This document shows positions 1 to 10,233 of a stretch of 64,000 nt of DNA, piece after piece. The notes under the pieces were generated by a model that ran no database searches, was not told where the DNA came from, and saw only the letters and a list, made by a program, of their open reading frames with translations. The position numbers and the translations under genes are program-made. Positions within the stretch are counted from its first letter, which is position 1. Each line of letters starts with the position of its first letter. The stretch spans positions 24,932,501-24,996,500 of the forward strand of contig CM040748.1 in NCBI GenBank assembly GCA_022829145.1. The letters are read 5' to 3'. Source of the stretch: Albula goreensis (taxonomy: Eukaryota > Chordata > Actinopteri > Albuliformes > Albulidae).

Positions 1-939
1 ATTGTAGGCTATGTGTGCTGGCTAGACTATCCGATATTCTCCAGTTTATACGAGTTTAGGACAAGGTTTAACTGTTGCATTAGTAAATGACAGGTATTTA
101 ATTAGCCAACGAAGACATGTCCTAACAATTTTGAGCACGTAGCGGAGAATCTCCATAACTTATTTTACGTGTTATATAGGGAATTTGGGTTGCTCGAGGC
201 TTTGTAAGCAAGTAAGCTATGCCATTGATTAGCCTACCTTCGCTAATTCGTCAGTGACTCGCAGCCTACCTGTAAGTTGATCTATCTAAAAAAAAATCAC
301 GGTCATTGCCACCTTGGTAGATTAAGTTACAGCAAGTGATATGACCGCACTGCCAAACGGGTTAAGCATTTCGTTTCCATCGCTCTCCAGAAATCTCTTG
401 ACTCGTTATTAGTACAATGTGTAATAGTTTTAACTTAACACTGTTAATGCAGAACAATTTGTTTCATGCCTCTGGTTGGAAATTGGCTCGACATTACCTT
501 AGAACGCCAGGACAGGGTCAATTATTCGAACAACTTAGATTAATATTTAGGGATTGATCTTTGATAGGGAGGACGAGTTACTGACACACTGCCATACGGT
601 TATTGGCAGTTGTTCCACAAGAGCGTGCAACCATCCTACAAGAATTAACTAAACATGTAATAGCCTATTTATATGGTCAAACATCCACTTTTAACAACCA
701 GGTTTTCATCATTGGCGTAACTTCCTCTTAAAAAGCCCCTCCTCCCAACTTAGCAACCCAGAACACGTAGCAACAGCTGAACCAATAGAATTCTTTTAAA
801 CGGTTCCACCGACAGTGGTGCCTGGCAACACATTAAAAACGTGATGACGTTTTTGCTGGGTTATGAGTATTATGGGCTGCCTGGAATTCACCAGCTAGCT
901 AGTGGAGAGAAAAATATCTAACGGTAGATAGAAGTAAAC
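1..939 (+). promoter_or_regulatory. cbx8 upstream region and 5' UTR
   Basis: No coding exon is seen here. A pyrimidine-rich aagcccctcctccc stretch lies near 736. A palindromic AAAACGT-gatg-ACGTTTT at 836-853 contains a CRE half-site (TGACG), about 90 bases upstream of the start codon. I infer that transcription starts between about 780 and 930; no TATA box is evident. The rest is unremarkable AT-rich DNA. Confidence 0.4.
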
Positions 940-1008
940 ATGGAGCTGTCGGCTGTTGGAGAGAGGGTGTTCGCGGCCGAATCCATCATCAAACGGCGTA
1001 TAAGAAGA
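940..1008 (+). CDS. cbx8: cbx8 coding exon 1
   Basis: Starts at ATG 940 and encodes residues 1-23, including cage residue F11. The donor is gtatgt at 1009, phase 0. Confidence 0.93.
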
Positions 1009-4000
1009 GTATGTACAAACATCTGACGGACTTTTATTGTCATCACAAACGCATACATTTACATATCGAAACAATGACATTGCTGCCTTGCTAACGAAGT
1101 GTTTTTTTTTTCTATGTCTAATTACACTTGCAGGGTCGAATGGAATATCTTGTGAAATGGAAGGGCTGGTCTCCGAAGTGAGTAGAGTGCCATTTGAACC
1201 TCCCTAGCTGGGTTTTAGTTAGTGTATCTACAACCAAACAAGCTATCTCACGGTCAGCAGTTTAGTTAGCTAGTAATTTGCCCAGCTAGCAAGTTGCATA
1301 TCTAGCTAGCTCTCTTGTTGTTTGTGATTTGCTCGCTAGCCAGATTGCTCGCTGTGTAACGCTGGGTAGGTTACTAGCTAAACTATTCGCTTATGATTCT
1401 CAGTGAACAAATTCTCTGTGTGCCGTAAATGTTAGCTGCTAGCTTGCAAGCTAATCCCACACTATTCAATGTCATTACTCCTTTCTAGATATAGCACCTG
1501 GGAACCAGAGGAAAATATATTGGACTCCCGCCTCTTTGCCGCTTTCGAAGAGAGGTAAGCAGCCAACAGAAGGCCTGTGTAGCAGGCAAGCGGTGGCTAG
1601 AATGCAGTGCTGAATATGTCTAGCTTGGTAGCTGTGTTCCAGCACAGGCGTGCATTTTACTTCGCCTTGCAGACTTGCATGTGCAAAATGGATATCCGTG
1701 TGTTGTTGCAGAGAACGTGAGAGGGAGCTGTTCGGGCCTAAAAAAAGGGGACCAAAACCGAAGACGTTCCTTCTAAGGGTGGGTAAAATGAGTTAAGATA
1801 ATGTCCTCAGTTGACGGAGATTGTGGTGTAATCAACAAAATCAGGTTTCCCGTGTCGGCCAACGTGTCAGGCATGTGTCATATAAACAAACCTCTGACTG
1901 TCTCCACCCACTTTGACTTATTGGGCTATTCAGTCTGTCCGCAAGGGGTTTCATCATAGCTTTCACAGCCAATTTAAGGGTTTCGTTTATTCATGTGTAT
2001 TTGTGAATTTTGTTTTGTCGTATGCGTCTACACAAGGACAGTGCTTTGTAGTAATTATTTGGGAATGATCCGTGAAATATTACAGAATATTTCGGGAACT
2101 TAAAACCCAGAGTGAAGGAATTATCAAATTAAAATGATTTTAATGTCCTGAAATTATCGAAAAAATCCCGTGCATAATTTGAGATTAATAAATGTATATT
2201 AAGTGTGTGACGCTTAATCATGATTTCTCATGGATGCATTTTCAATAGCCGTTGTTTTGTTTCGTTTGTAGTGTAGTGGTATACAAAATTGGTCGTTTGG
2301 AATGGGAAAATAGAAAACATGACATTTGGAATAGGAAACATGACTAGTCTATACTCACCATTAATACAAATTCGTTAAAATGCACTTTACTAATGCTGGT
2401 TCATGTAACATTATTCCTGCTACGGGAAAGGAATTTGTTAAATCAAAAAATAAATAGCAAGAAAAATGTGTTTTTATTATAGTGCGGTATGTGCTTGTGA
2501 TCTGCATAGTCCATATCAGGACAATATAAACTTAGGTTGTGAATGCCGTTAAGTCAGATTTGAAAGTGTGGATTTTAGAAACGTATGTGAAGTATAAAGA
2601 CACTTAAGAAGCCTGATTAGTGACACATTCAGAATCTTACGTTTTTGTGTCAAAAGACATTTCAGTTTGTGGTTTGTTTCGTAAAGCTCTGGTTATCAGC
2701 ATCTTGTTAACTTTACCATTTGGAATGCCAGCACAGTTTTAGTTGTGTATTTAAACCCCTCTTGTGCAAAAATGTAGACCTATAAATGACAATATGGGAA
2801 TTGCCATTTTTCATATTGTTAATTCATAGGATTAAGACTTTTTATGATAAGTGTTCAGTGTCATTGGGTAATTTCTAGATGAATCTGTGTTATATACCAC
2901 TTAGAAAGGCTATGGTAAGATGACAATATGGTTACACTGAACTGAATTGAACATTGTACTGAGTGCTTTCAATGTATACACTCTGGCTTGGATTCAGTCA
3001 TACATACTTAGTCTCTTTAAGGGCAAATTCTGTCAAACCAGACTTTATTAGTGGAAACTTTTTCTTTTGAGTTATCTGTTATTTGAAATATGTGTTCTGT
3101 TCATCTTAGAATAAAAGAACATATACCCTTAGAGAGACTAAATCCATTTTCATTGAATTGCATGTGCCATTACAAGGACTAAGACTGGGTTGCATGCACA
3201 AGGATTAAGCTTTATTTGAATGTACCTTCTGTGTTTCACCAAGTCGTTTGAGATTGAGAACTTTGGTAAGCCATTATTTCAGAGATAATTTTGAATAATA
3301 CAATGCTAAATATGAGAAGAAGTATTGTAAATGTATGTATTCAGTTATAATCAGTTTTTTCTGTGCTGATATTGTACTTAAAAATGGTTATAGTTGGTTT
3401 TGTAACCAGCAGCTCTTCATGACAGCTCTCCATATTTGATAAACCATTTCTAACAATTTATATTTTAACACTGTACCTCTGTTTCTGCACTCATAGGCTC
3501 AAGCTAAAGCTAAAGCCAAAACATATGAATTCCGGAGTGAAGCAGCAAGGGGGATTCGGGTTTCGTTTCCCAATCCAGAGCCTGTCATTACCCCAAGAGC
3601 TCGGGAGGGGCTACGAGCCATTGTGCCCACCATTTTCCCACCCAGCACTGTCAACAGGGGGGAGAGTGTGCGCATCAGACCTCTGGAGCCAGCTCGGGAG
3701 CACAGACCCTCTGGACTGCATAGGTCCACTGGTGACGGATTAGTCTCCATTCCCAAGAAGAGAGGGCCGAAGCCAAAGCTGCGCTTTAATGACAACCTGA
3801 ACAGTGGGCCAGTCCAAGAGCCTGTGAAGAGACGGTCAGAAGAACAGTTGACTTATGGGCCAGTCAAACTGACAAAGCACAGTCCTCCTGAGGGGGAGAA
3901 GGCCAGCTCTGAGATGAGGGTTATTAAATTGGCACGGAGGCACCAGGAGGATCCCAGTTATGCCCAGAAACAGTCACGGGCCATGCCCAGTGCAAGCCTC

Positions 4001-4348
4001 CACCACTTTGGCTTAGAGAGGAATGTGCACACACATAGAGCAGGGTTGGACATTCAGAACTGCAGGACTAAGGAGTGCTCAGGTGGCATGTCCTCTCCAC
4101 AACCCAAGCTAAAGCATTTGTCAAAAAATAGTATATACCAACCAGACAGTCCCCCACTGAGGGATCAGCCCTCTCTTGTTGCCAAAATCCAAGTTTCCAG
4201 GATTCTGGGAGAACCAGATGAAGATTCCTGGAGCCCTTGCCTGAATAACGTGGAGAAGGTGGTGGTGACAGACGTGACCACAAACTTTTTAACTGTGACC
4301 ATTAAAGAGAGCAGCACAGATCAAGGCTTCTTCAAAGATAAAAGATGA
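940..4348 (+). CDS. cbx8: Chromobox protein 8, Polycomb PRC1 subunit (5 exons)
   Basis: Joined exons 940-1008, 1134-1177, 1489-1554, 1712-1778 and 3497-4348 give an uninterrupted 365-aa protein; human CBX8 is about 389 aa. The N-terminal chromodomain (about residues 8-60) begins [15 protein letters not shown] and keeps the aromatic cage F11, W32 and W35 that reads H3K27me3. It is followed by the basic KKRGPKPK motif (residues 70-77), repeated at 169-176, and by an AKAKAKAK stretch. The C-terminal Polycomb repressor box (from about residue 309: VARILGxPxEDSWSP-like, then [18 protein letters not shown] and GFFKDKR) is the part that binds RING1/RNF2. The C-terminus matches CBX8 rather than CBX2, 4, 6 or 7. 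The role known for the family is nuclear: a canonical PRC1 subunit that compacts and represses H3K27me3-marked developmental genes. The teleost a or b copy cannot be decided here. Confidence 0.95.
1134..1177 (+). CDS. cbx8: cbx8 coding exon 2
   Basis: Acceptor ttgcag, donor gtgagt. Encodes the chromodomain core [15 protein letters not shown] with cage residues W32 and W35. The Lys38 codon is split across the intron. Confidence 0.93.
1489..1554 (+). CDS. cbx8: cbx8 coding exon 3
   Basis: Acceptor tttctag, donor gtaagc. Encodes [21 protein letters not shown], the end of the chromodomain and its C-terminal helix. Confidence 0.93.
1712..1778 (+). CDS. cbx8: cbx8 coding exon 4
   Basis: Acceptor ttgcag, donor gtgggt. 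Encodes residues 61-82 with the basic [11 protein letters not shown] motif. Ends in phase 0. Confidence 0.92.
1779..3496 (+). other. cbx8 intron 4
   Basis: AT-rich intron of about 1.7 kb between the basic-motif exon and the terminal exon. I see no second gene and no clear repeat in it. Confidence 0.7.
3497..4348 (+). CDS. cbx8: cbx8 coding exon 5 (terminal)
   Basis: Acceptor ctcatag at 3490-3496. 283 codons run from [12 protein letters not shown] to GFFKDKR and a TGA at 4346-4348. It carries the variable linker, the second KKRGPKPK motif and the C-terminal repressor box. The large last exon is typical of Pc-class CBX genes. Confidence 0.94.
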   Translation, partial: AQAKAKAKTYEFRSEAARGIRVSFPNPEPVITPRAREGLRAIVPTIFPPSTVNRGESVRIRPLEPAREHRPSGLHRSTGDGLVSIPKKRGPKPKLRFNDNLNSGPVQEPVKRRSEEQLTYGPVKLTKHSPPEGEKASSEMRVIKLARRHQEDPSYAQKQSRAMPSASLHHFGLERNVHTHRAGLDIQNCRTKECSGGMSSPQPKLKHLSKNSIYQPDSPPLRDQPSLVAKIQVSRILGEPDEDSWSPCLNNVEKVVVTDVTTNFLTVTIKESSTDQGFFKDKR

Positions 4349-5520
4349 TTTTTCTGATTTTGTTTGTCTTTGTTTCAAAGACTTTCAAATTATTTTCTCT
4401 GAAAAAAAAAAGAAAAAAACATTTAACATTTCAAAAGTTTCTACATGTATAACTGTACAGGAAAAGATAATCAGATTCTATATTAATTTGTGTGTGTAAA
4501 TGTTAGGCGTGTATTTAATGTAAAGACCAAATGAAATGAAGTCCTTAGACTGTATATATGCCCAGCATAGATCTTTTGTGAAGGATTGCATGTTAAACAT
4601 GTTGAGCTTTATGCGAATCTGTATGTGCCCACAAATGCAGATACTGTATTATGAATGCTGTTAAAAGGAAGGAAAATGATCAAATAAGCTTTCTGTATAG
4701 AATGAAAACCTTGATTTGGTCAGTTGAAGGGGAAGCTTTGAGGAAACGGAAGTATGAAGGGGATCATTACCTTCTCCATATCAGTATGTATAGTTATTTT
4801 AGGAAAATTGTATGACCTAAAGGCTGTTCATTAGAGAAATGACCAAGGATTCCTGTTTCATTTGACTGTGGTTTAACATCTTTAAAGATGTCACTCTTAG
4901 TGGTACACACAAAATTGTCGAGACAAACAGATTTGAAAATAGTATTGCTTACTCAGACACTGAGTATTTTAGGTATTTACTATATTATAGAAAAGGTTTG
5001 TTAAAACATAATCTCAGTATCAAGGGTAATTACAAATTTCAGAGTTATATATTTTGAGTCTTTGTTATATATCATCAAGCACTTGTCCTTAGAATAAAAC
5101 AGTAGAAGTACCTGTTTTTCTTAATTACTACCGCTTGATGAAATGTGCATTCGTGGTTCCTAACTCTCTTTAAATGCTTAAATCAGCGTCTGTATCTCAT
5201 TCGACTGCTTGCAGCGCGGCTCTGAAACGCAGATAGATGTAAACAGCTGTAATTTTGCTTATGGACCACGTTGTAGTAAATATTTCTGCAAATATGCTGT
5301 GTAGTTAATTCGTGTTTTGTTAAGACTTAAAAATGATCAATTTCCTGAGAAGATGCAGAGTTACATTCACCGCTTTTTATTTTTGAACATATATGTTGAC
5401 CATAAAATTTTATTTCCTTTACGGAGCACCTCAGTGATTTGTCATTGCGTTTTATTTGGAGTATTAATGTGTCCTGGGGTATTCTTCAGGGTTGGAATAA
5501 AATGGTAACTTAGACATGTG
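4349..5520 (+). other. cbx8 3' UTR (inferred)
   Basis: AT-rich sequence after the stop codon with AATAAA polyadenylation hexamers at 5093-5098 and 5496-5501. The transcript probably ends about 20 bases after one of them. No coding signal is seen. Confidence 0.55.
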
Positions 5521-8500
5521 TATTGAATCACTTTAATGACTGAAAATGGCCCAAAATATGTCAGTCAAAATTATGTTCTCCCGCATTATAGGACGTTCGA
5601 AGTATTTCAGTTCTCATCAAACTGGCATGAATAATTATTTGACATTCCCATTATAAACAAACTACTTCTACCATGGACCATCGTAGCAAGAAAGGGTCCT
5701 ACTTAAGATACCTGCTAAATATTTTCTTTATCGAAAACTGGATCATGACAACTTTCGTCTGGAAGGATTTTCAGTCATTACGGAAGACTATCTGTGCTCA
5801 GAATTGAATGGTACTAGCATGGCACGTAGATAATGCAGGCATATTAATTGCAAGTTGAGCTCAGTTCCAATGTTATAATACACCTCGATTCCACGCAGGA
5901 TTTTTACACATTAACAAGTTTATTAGCAAGGGGGGGGGGGTAATTACAGGTCTTAAAAATTAGCTACTGCCTTGCCCTAGCACACATTAAGTAGACTTTT
6001 AGCTTATCTTATTCCATCGTGCGGCTTACCCTTCTTCCACAGTACTATGATTTACTTATGAACCGATTCATCAGTGGCTTGATCGAAATTCAAACATGCA
6101 ACAATTTGCATAAACAGATATGGTGTATATTTGCAAGGGAATTTATGTACTTTATAGTATAGAGTCTTAGTATTGTGAACAAAGTCGTTTTTGAACTTTG
6201 GCTGTTTATGACCTATACAGTCATATTACCCGTCAACAGTAATTTAGAAGATCTGTTCATATCACAAGGAAGTTCCAGGGCAAATGCGCAGTTTCCCTTG
6301 TGCAGTCAGGCTCGAAGGAAGTCAGTTCAGGCTATTAAGGCTATTGCTTACACTCAAAACTACAACCGTGATTAATGGTTCGCCTTTTTGTTATATGCCC
6401 CTAGTATACAATTGGTAGCTAAACATAATCGGCAAGTTCGTCCCAATGATGTGGAGTCGATTCAACCATTAGTTCCAATAAAATTACAATATTTGGTTCG
6501 GTGTCATTAATCTTCTGGGAAAATGATCAAACTAAAGAACAGCGATGAAGCCATGATTAAGATTTGTGTCACGTGCAAATGTGGAATTCTTGCTATTGAA
6601 TTCATGGAATCCAAGCGGTGAATCTTGCACTATGACATGTAGTTGAACAGTTTTGCTGTGATTGTGCTTCTCTATTATAGCCTATATAACGACTCCACAT
6701 TTTAAAACCACTCTGGAGACTACTCTGTGAAATTGGTTAAATATTAAATGTGTTTTTAAAAAGCAAGCTCTTAAGACCTTTTGTTTGTAGTTTGGGGACA
6801 TTTTCTCATTTGTAAGCTCGTGTTTATCTGGAGGAAATGTGATTTGTGGGGTATTGTTTAAGCACACGAAAGACCCTGAATTGCAGCAATGTCCTCGTGC
6901 ATTTTTCTAGGTTGGCACACAATAGATAGGGCTCATACGTAGGCGGAATGACATAGAAGCTACATTTTAATTGAGTGTGATTGATAGAAGCAACTGAAAT
7001 GGCTTCAAGAACACTCATACAGAAAAAGTGAGTACTTTGAATGTTCATCAGTTGACTGAAAGACCATATAACCTTGGTCAAATGGTTGAAAAGTGTGCGG
7101 CTCATTGTTACACTCTTAGTAGCATATTCAATTTGTTGAAGCTGATTAAAAAATCGTTATCAAACACATATGTACATATTCTAGCCGATATGAGAACGCC
7201 ATGGTATTTTTTATAACATATTTGAACATTTAAATGCCATACCGTTTGCACTAAGAATAAGAATTGATTTCATGGGCATTTTGCAAGTGCTGCCAAGGAT
7301 TCGCTGTGTCAAAAAGAACGTCCGATTATTTACGCAATCACAGGCAACAAGCAAACATAGGCCTATGAGATCTTAACATGCCCCATAGGTGAGTTAGCAC
7401 GGTATTGCAATACAGAAACAGAAATTTATAAATCATCCGGTGACCCAAAATGCAAATCTTTTGATGAGTCATAAGCGGTTTTTGTGTGTGTAAGTTAATT
7501 TGTGTGTCATTGTGCCTCACATGACGTGCTATTCATTTCCTTTTTAAATGTTCCTGGGCTTTGAATATTTGGAGTAATCTCCACGGTCTCCCCAGGGAAT
7601 TGGAGAAAATCCATAACTGTCTAATTATTCTAAGCGGAACAGTGTCTAATAGAAAATGCAACGAAAAACACTGTAGGCTACCTCTCAGCATCGAGGATGT
7701 CATTTGACATTGTGCGTGTAGCCTATATGTTCGGGTTTTGGCTAGCCAGATCCCATTACACAATAAATTATTACTGCTATACGTTCAGGGAGGTAGAAAA
7801 TAATTTATTTTGGTTATTTGACAGCCGCAAGGTGATAGACTGCCACAGACTGGTTAAACGGTGCTAATACCCACTGCTGAAGTTCGCCTGATATTTGCTA
7901 GATGTCCGGTCCTCGCATGCAACTTAAGTGTCGAATTAACCAGTTGTATGTTTCTTTAAACTGAGAAGCCCATGTTGAACTGTATATTAATATATATTTT
8001 ATTTTAATTATTATTTACTTGCATTTTTATTTATTTATTCAAACATACACATTTTTGTGGGTTTGGATTTGGGGTTGGGCCGAATTCGAGTCTAAGCCGT
8101 AGTATTACAGAATTCTCCAAGGCCTCTGTCAAATCCATTGCTATATTTAAAATACATTTTTATAAATATTGTTGAAAATGAAAAGTTAAACAAATAGTCT
8201 AAGAAGTACACACACATTGTTACTTAGACAATGCCAAGGCAAACATTGTATTATTATCTTGACGTTTGAAATGTATCCTAACTTTCCATTTGGCCAGTTT
8301 AAGTGTTGATGAAATGTTTGCTGACTTACAATGAAGAAATGTCATAAAAAGGGAGTTGCCTTATGCGTGTTTATTTCGTTATTTCATATTGGGCTGTTAA
8401 TACCAAGAACTGTTGCTGCCTGTGTGAGAAAAAGTCGCTATTTTATATTACCTAATCATGTAGCGGAAGTTTTCAGGTCTGACACTGGAGAATGAAGTAT

Positions 8501-9114
8501 GCTACAACAATACGACATTCAGTTGCAGGAGGTTACGCCTTCAGTAAGTGCAGGATTGAGATCGACAACTTGCCGTCCTGTCCCTGACCGCTCGAGGGAC
8601 ATAGTTGCGTGGTCCTTGCTGGCTACTCAGTTGATTACACACCAAACTGCATTTTTGTCAGTAAGGTTAACGTGTGAAATTCCATTGCTCTTAAGTGCAG
8701 CACAGGGCGCATCATTTAAAATGGTTTAGTGCCCAATCCTGCAAGACTGCCGTGGACGCAAACGGTGTGTTTCATAGGTAAACTCTATTCATAACCTCAA
8801 ACGTGTGTTATGCAGAATGTCACCTCCTCGTTGAATTACCACGTACGTGTAGAGCAACACTGGGGACAACCAGCGGTAGCGCTTTTCTAAAAGGGCATCA
8901 CAAAGCTTCTGATCCTCTCTGCGTTAATACTGGGCGTCACATTTGATCCCTCAGTTCTGACAACTCTCAAACATTGACCGGACCTACTTTGTCCAATTCC
9001 ACATTTTCCCTAGTCAGATTTTTTCTTTCTTACTTTACCAAATGTAAAATGTTTCAATGCAGATTTCATGTTCTCCATTTCTAGTGACGATGCAAATGTA
9101 AGGAGGAAACAAAC
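5521..9114. other. Intergenic region between cbx8 and the C17orf67-like gene
   Basis: Convergent intergenic DNA. Short open frames exist on both strands, but none shows a recognisable protein, splice context or composition different from the surroundings. A run of 11 G occurs at 5930-5940, and an AT-rich block lies around 7985-8040. Confidence 0.6.
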
Positions 9115-10116
9115 CGCCATCATCAGAAGCATTTTATTGGTGTATTTTAAATGCATTTGCATATAGATTTAATATATTAAACATTGTAAAATACATTGCT
9201 GCTTCTATATTTCAGCAGAATCTCAACCGGCCTCAAGGTGACAGTTAACAAGGAAATGCATTTATGATTCTACTTGTGCTCTATACTATCCCAAAGCAAA
9301 AGCTGATGATTTGTTAGATGAAAGGCTTCTATAAATGGCTTGGCAGTATCTATGCTCTGGTCACAATAGCAGACATATTTATGGATGGAGAGAGACAGAA
9401 GGGGGCTGCACACATATGAATACATCATATCTACAGCATAACCAAAAATGAGGGGCAGTCTTTGTTGCTTTCAGCTCCATCGTGCGATCTTCGGCATGCC
9501 TGTGTTGACACTGTGGAGAGAGGGCATTTGTGAAACTCAGCATTGAAAATGGGTAATTTTGAGTTATGAGTTACGTTACTACATCATTTACCTGTTAGCT
9601 GATTTTCATGTCTCATATTTGAAATATTACTATGTATATTACAGTTTATATGTTAAATTTACATTGTTCAACAGGGCCCATGACATTTCAGAAACACCTC
9701 ATGTTATCCACTACTTTATTTACATATTTATTTGTTGAACAGATGCTCAAATCCAGAGCAACTTAATAGATCCAATTTTACATACTGTCCTTTTATAACA
9801 CATTTATGTTTTACTGCAGAAATTCATTTAAAATTTTTTGTTGCGTGGAGAGCGTGCGTTCATTGTTAATTAACAGTAACTTCATTGAAACCATTGGTGG
9901 ACTTACAGCATGCAAATTGCAGTATCCTTTAGTGTGCACAACAGCTAATGGGTATTCAGAGAGGTGACAGAGGTAGAGGTTTCTGGGTGAGCAAGCAGGG
10001 GAAAGACTGAATGTGTCAAGTTAAGGTGAAATTGATGAGAAAGAAGAGCCAATGATGCCGCAGTTTGTCACTGGGCTGGATAGGTGGGGAGAGACCTGGA
10101 CATGGCTGTGGGCTGG
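9115..10116 (-). other. C17orf67-like 3' UTR (inferred), with a degraded repeat
   Basis: Non-coding sequence downstream of the stop on the minus strand. A minus-strand AATAAA lies at about 9133-9138 and would end the message near 9115. At about 9735-9775 the plus strand reads gaacagatgctcaaatccag, resembling the widespread teleost repeat core that normally reads roughly cagacgcttttatccaaagc. Confidence 0.45.
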
Positions 10117-10233
10117 TTACACAGGGTGGCCGTAGTTCCTGTTACAGTGAGGGTAGCAGTGAGGGTTGAGCCAGTGCTCCAGGTTGGTCTCACGGGCCCT
10201 CTGCTCCAGACGTTGCATCTGCAGCATGTGTTC
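10117..10233 (-). CDS. c17orf67: C17orf67-like coding exon 3
   Basis: Acceptor CTCCTGCAG. Encodes E52 to V89, ending NRNYGHPV and TAA at 10119-10117. It contains LEHWLNPHCYPHC, the most diagnostic part of the family. Confidence 0.87.
   Translation of the reverse strand, partial: EHMLQMQRLEQRARETNLEHWLNPHCYPHCNRNYGHPV

Noticed and set aside
3499-3795. Antisense open frame over cbx8 exon 5
   Set aside because: Shadow of the cbx8 coding exon; codon-position bias belongs to the plus strand.
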